Shown in pieces: positions 63,190-64,000 of a stretch of 64,000 bases of DNA. This DNA comes from Streptomyces sp. NBC_00878 (GTDB taxonomy: Bacteria > Actinomycetota > Actinomycetes > Streptomycetales > Streptomycetaceae). Position 1 is the first letter of the stretch, and each line of letters begins with the position of its first letter. The position numbers were made by a program, and so were the translations under genes. The stretch spans positions 9,734,001 through 9,798,000 of the forward strand of contig NZ_JAPEOK010000001.1 of NCBI RefSeq assembly GCF_026341515.1, written 5' to 3'. A model generated the notes under the pieces. That model made no database searches. It was not told the origin of the DNA and saw only the letters and a program-made list of their open reading frames with translations.

Positions 63190-63202
63190 CGCGGTTTCTG
63201 AC
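63179..63202 (+). repeat. 12-bp tandem duplication spanning the GPP34 stop codon
   Basis: GCGGTTTCTGAC occurs twice in a row; the first copy contains the TGA stop and the second repeats it in frame outside the gene. It is a recent-looking duplication that leaves a spare in-frame stop. Confidence 0.85.
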
Positions 63203-63310
63203 GCGATCCCGTGCGAGAGGCGCGCCTTGCGGTCGGCGCGGGTACGCGGCACGGGCGCCCGGATGGTTGCGGCCCGCGCCCGGCACGTGACGTTCCCGTA
63301 AGGGCGTCAT

Positions 63311-63336
63311 AGTCGATCGGTCGTATATTGGGCGTC
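63311..63336 (+). promoter_or_regulatory. Probable leaderless promoter and operator of the TetR gene
   Basis: TATATT (63324-63329) ends seven bases before the ATG at 63337, so the transcript would begin at or near the start codon. The adjacent AGTCGATCGGTCG (63311-63323) contains the kind of CGATCGGTCG dyad often bound by TetR proteins, which suggests autoregulation. Confidence 0.45.
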
Positions 63337-63957
63337 ATGGGACGCACCAGCAATGCCAGGGAGAAGATCCTCACTGCCGCGCAGTCGCTCATCGGACAGC
63401 GGGGCTACTCCGCCCTGGGCACCGCGGAGATCTGCAAGGTCGCGGGCGTGCCGAAGGGCAGCTTCTACTACTTCTTCGAGACCAAGGAAGCGCTCGCCCT
63501 GGCCGTTCTCGACGAGCACTGGGCGACCCAGCGCGACGACTGGACCCGCATCCTGCGCGGCGACGCCGAACCGCTCCAGCGGTTGCGGCAGCTGTTCGCG
63601 GAGACCGAGGACGGCCAGCGCGCCGGACAGCGGAGCTGCGGCACCGTCACGGGATGCCTGTTCGGGAACCTGACCCTGGAGCTGAGCAACCAGACCGAAG
63701 CGATTCGCGAGCGGCTGCAAGGAATCTTCGACGCGCAGATCGACATGGTCGAGGAGGTCGTCGTCGAGGCCGCGCGGCGGGGCGAGGTCGCCGTCGGCGA
63801 CTCCCGCGAGGCCGCCCGGTCCGTCGTCGCCCAACTCGAAGGGCAGGTGCTTTTCGCCAAGCTCTACAACGACCCTCGGCGCCTCGACGTCCTGTGGCGG
63901 AACTGCCTCGCCATCCTCGGAGCCCGTGTGCCCGAGGAGGTTCCGGCGACCGCGTAG
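63337..63957 (+). CDS. TetR/AcrR-family transcriptional regulator
   Basis: A 206-residue regulator. The N-terminal HTH is typical (REKILTAAQSLIGQRGYSALGTAEICKVAGVPKGSFYYFFETKEALALAVLD). The ligand domain contains CGTVTGCLFGNLTLELS and ends FAKLYNDPRRLDVLWRNCLAIL, like the AcuR/YxaF-type group. Two Cys lie in the ligand domain, so redox or electrophile sensing is possible. The target is unknown; no divergent partner is in the window. Confidence 0.9.
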   Translation: MGRTSNAREKILTAAQSLIGQRGYSALGTAEICKVAGVPKGSFYYFFETKEALALAVLDEHWATQRDDWTRILRGDAEPLQRLRQLFAETEDGQRAGQRSCGTVTGCLFGNLTLELSNQTEAIRERLQGIFDAQIDMVEEVVVEAARRGEVAVGDSREAARSVVAQLEGQVLFAKLYNDPRRLDVLWRNCLAILGARVPEEVPATA

Positions 63958-64000
63958 GCCCGCTGTCGCGGCCGCCCGTGCCCGTGCCCATGTCCGTGCG

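Overview
The window is chromosomal DNA from a high-GC actinomycete, almost certainly a Streptomyces or close relative. The composition is about 70% G+C with strong third-position G/C. Starts are often GTG, with many 4-nt ATGA/GTGA overlaps between genes. Actinomycete hallmarks include a SARP regulator, a DUF5709 protein, a GPP34 protein, zinc-free L31, a FurA-KatG pair and a cysteine-rich leader peptide before ssu genes. I saw no rRNA, tRNA, CRISPR array, intact insertion sequence or prophage.

Layout. 1-4.5 kb: a Ski2-like helicase running off the left edge, a YdjM-type membrane protein, a degenerate 21-bp minisatellite, rpmE2 and a DUF5709 gene. 4.9-17.9 kb: a heterodimeric ABC exporter with complementary defects in its two ATPase sites, a secreted L,D-transpeptidase, a GT39 membrane glycosyltransferase, a PNGase A-like secreted protein, a dicarboxylate/amino-acid symporter, a divergent MarR/ABC-exporter pair with a visible operator, and an MltG-like protein. 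18-23.4 kb: an organosulfur operon (leader peptide, ssuC-ssuB-ssuA-ssuD, FMO-like monooxygenase). 23.5-27.8 kb: YjbQ protein, a lone peptide-type binding protein with a decayed permease, a metallo-beta-lactamase-fold lactonase, and gene remnants. 27.8-33.4 kb: a NarL-type response regulator convergent with a duplicated histidine kinase, a CPBP protease, a SARP activator and a small membrane protein. 33.5-39.9 kb: two alpha/beta hydrolases, then two convergent oxidoreductase/SnoaL units whose outer promoters carry the same palindromic operator.

40.2-44.8 kb is a compact pqqABCDE operon followed directly by a secreted PQQ-type sugar dehydrogenase, so cofactor and a probable user enzyme are adjacent. 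44.9-49.5 kb holds two overlapping XRE-transmembrane-extracytoplasmic sensor-like genes, a secreted two-repeat protein and a cytochrome P450. 49.7-57.6 kb is a sugar-acid catabolic operon (KDPG aldolase, KDG kinase, RspB/idonate-type dehydrogenase, MHS transporter, fructuronate reductase-like protein, mannonate dehydratase-like protein) with a divergent GntR regulator and a palindromic operator between them. It should convert gulonate, mannonate or fructuronate-type acids to pyruvate and glyceraldehyde 3-phosphate. 57.7-64 kb: a proline-rich membrane protein, a broken Ser/Thr kinase gene, katG-furA with a probably leaderless furA promoter, GPP34 and a TetR regulator.

The most distinctive features are the PQQ operon with an enlarged PqqA, the shared-operator convergent units at 35.6-40 kb, paired GGATCC sites 21 bp apart in two promoters, the asymmetric ABC exporter, a response regulator that seems to start at an ATC codon, and many short tandem repeats at or inside gene ends. 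All functions are inferred from reading the sequence; no database search was run.
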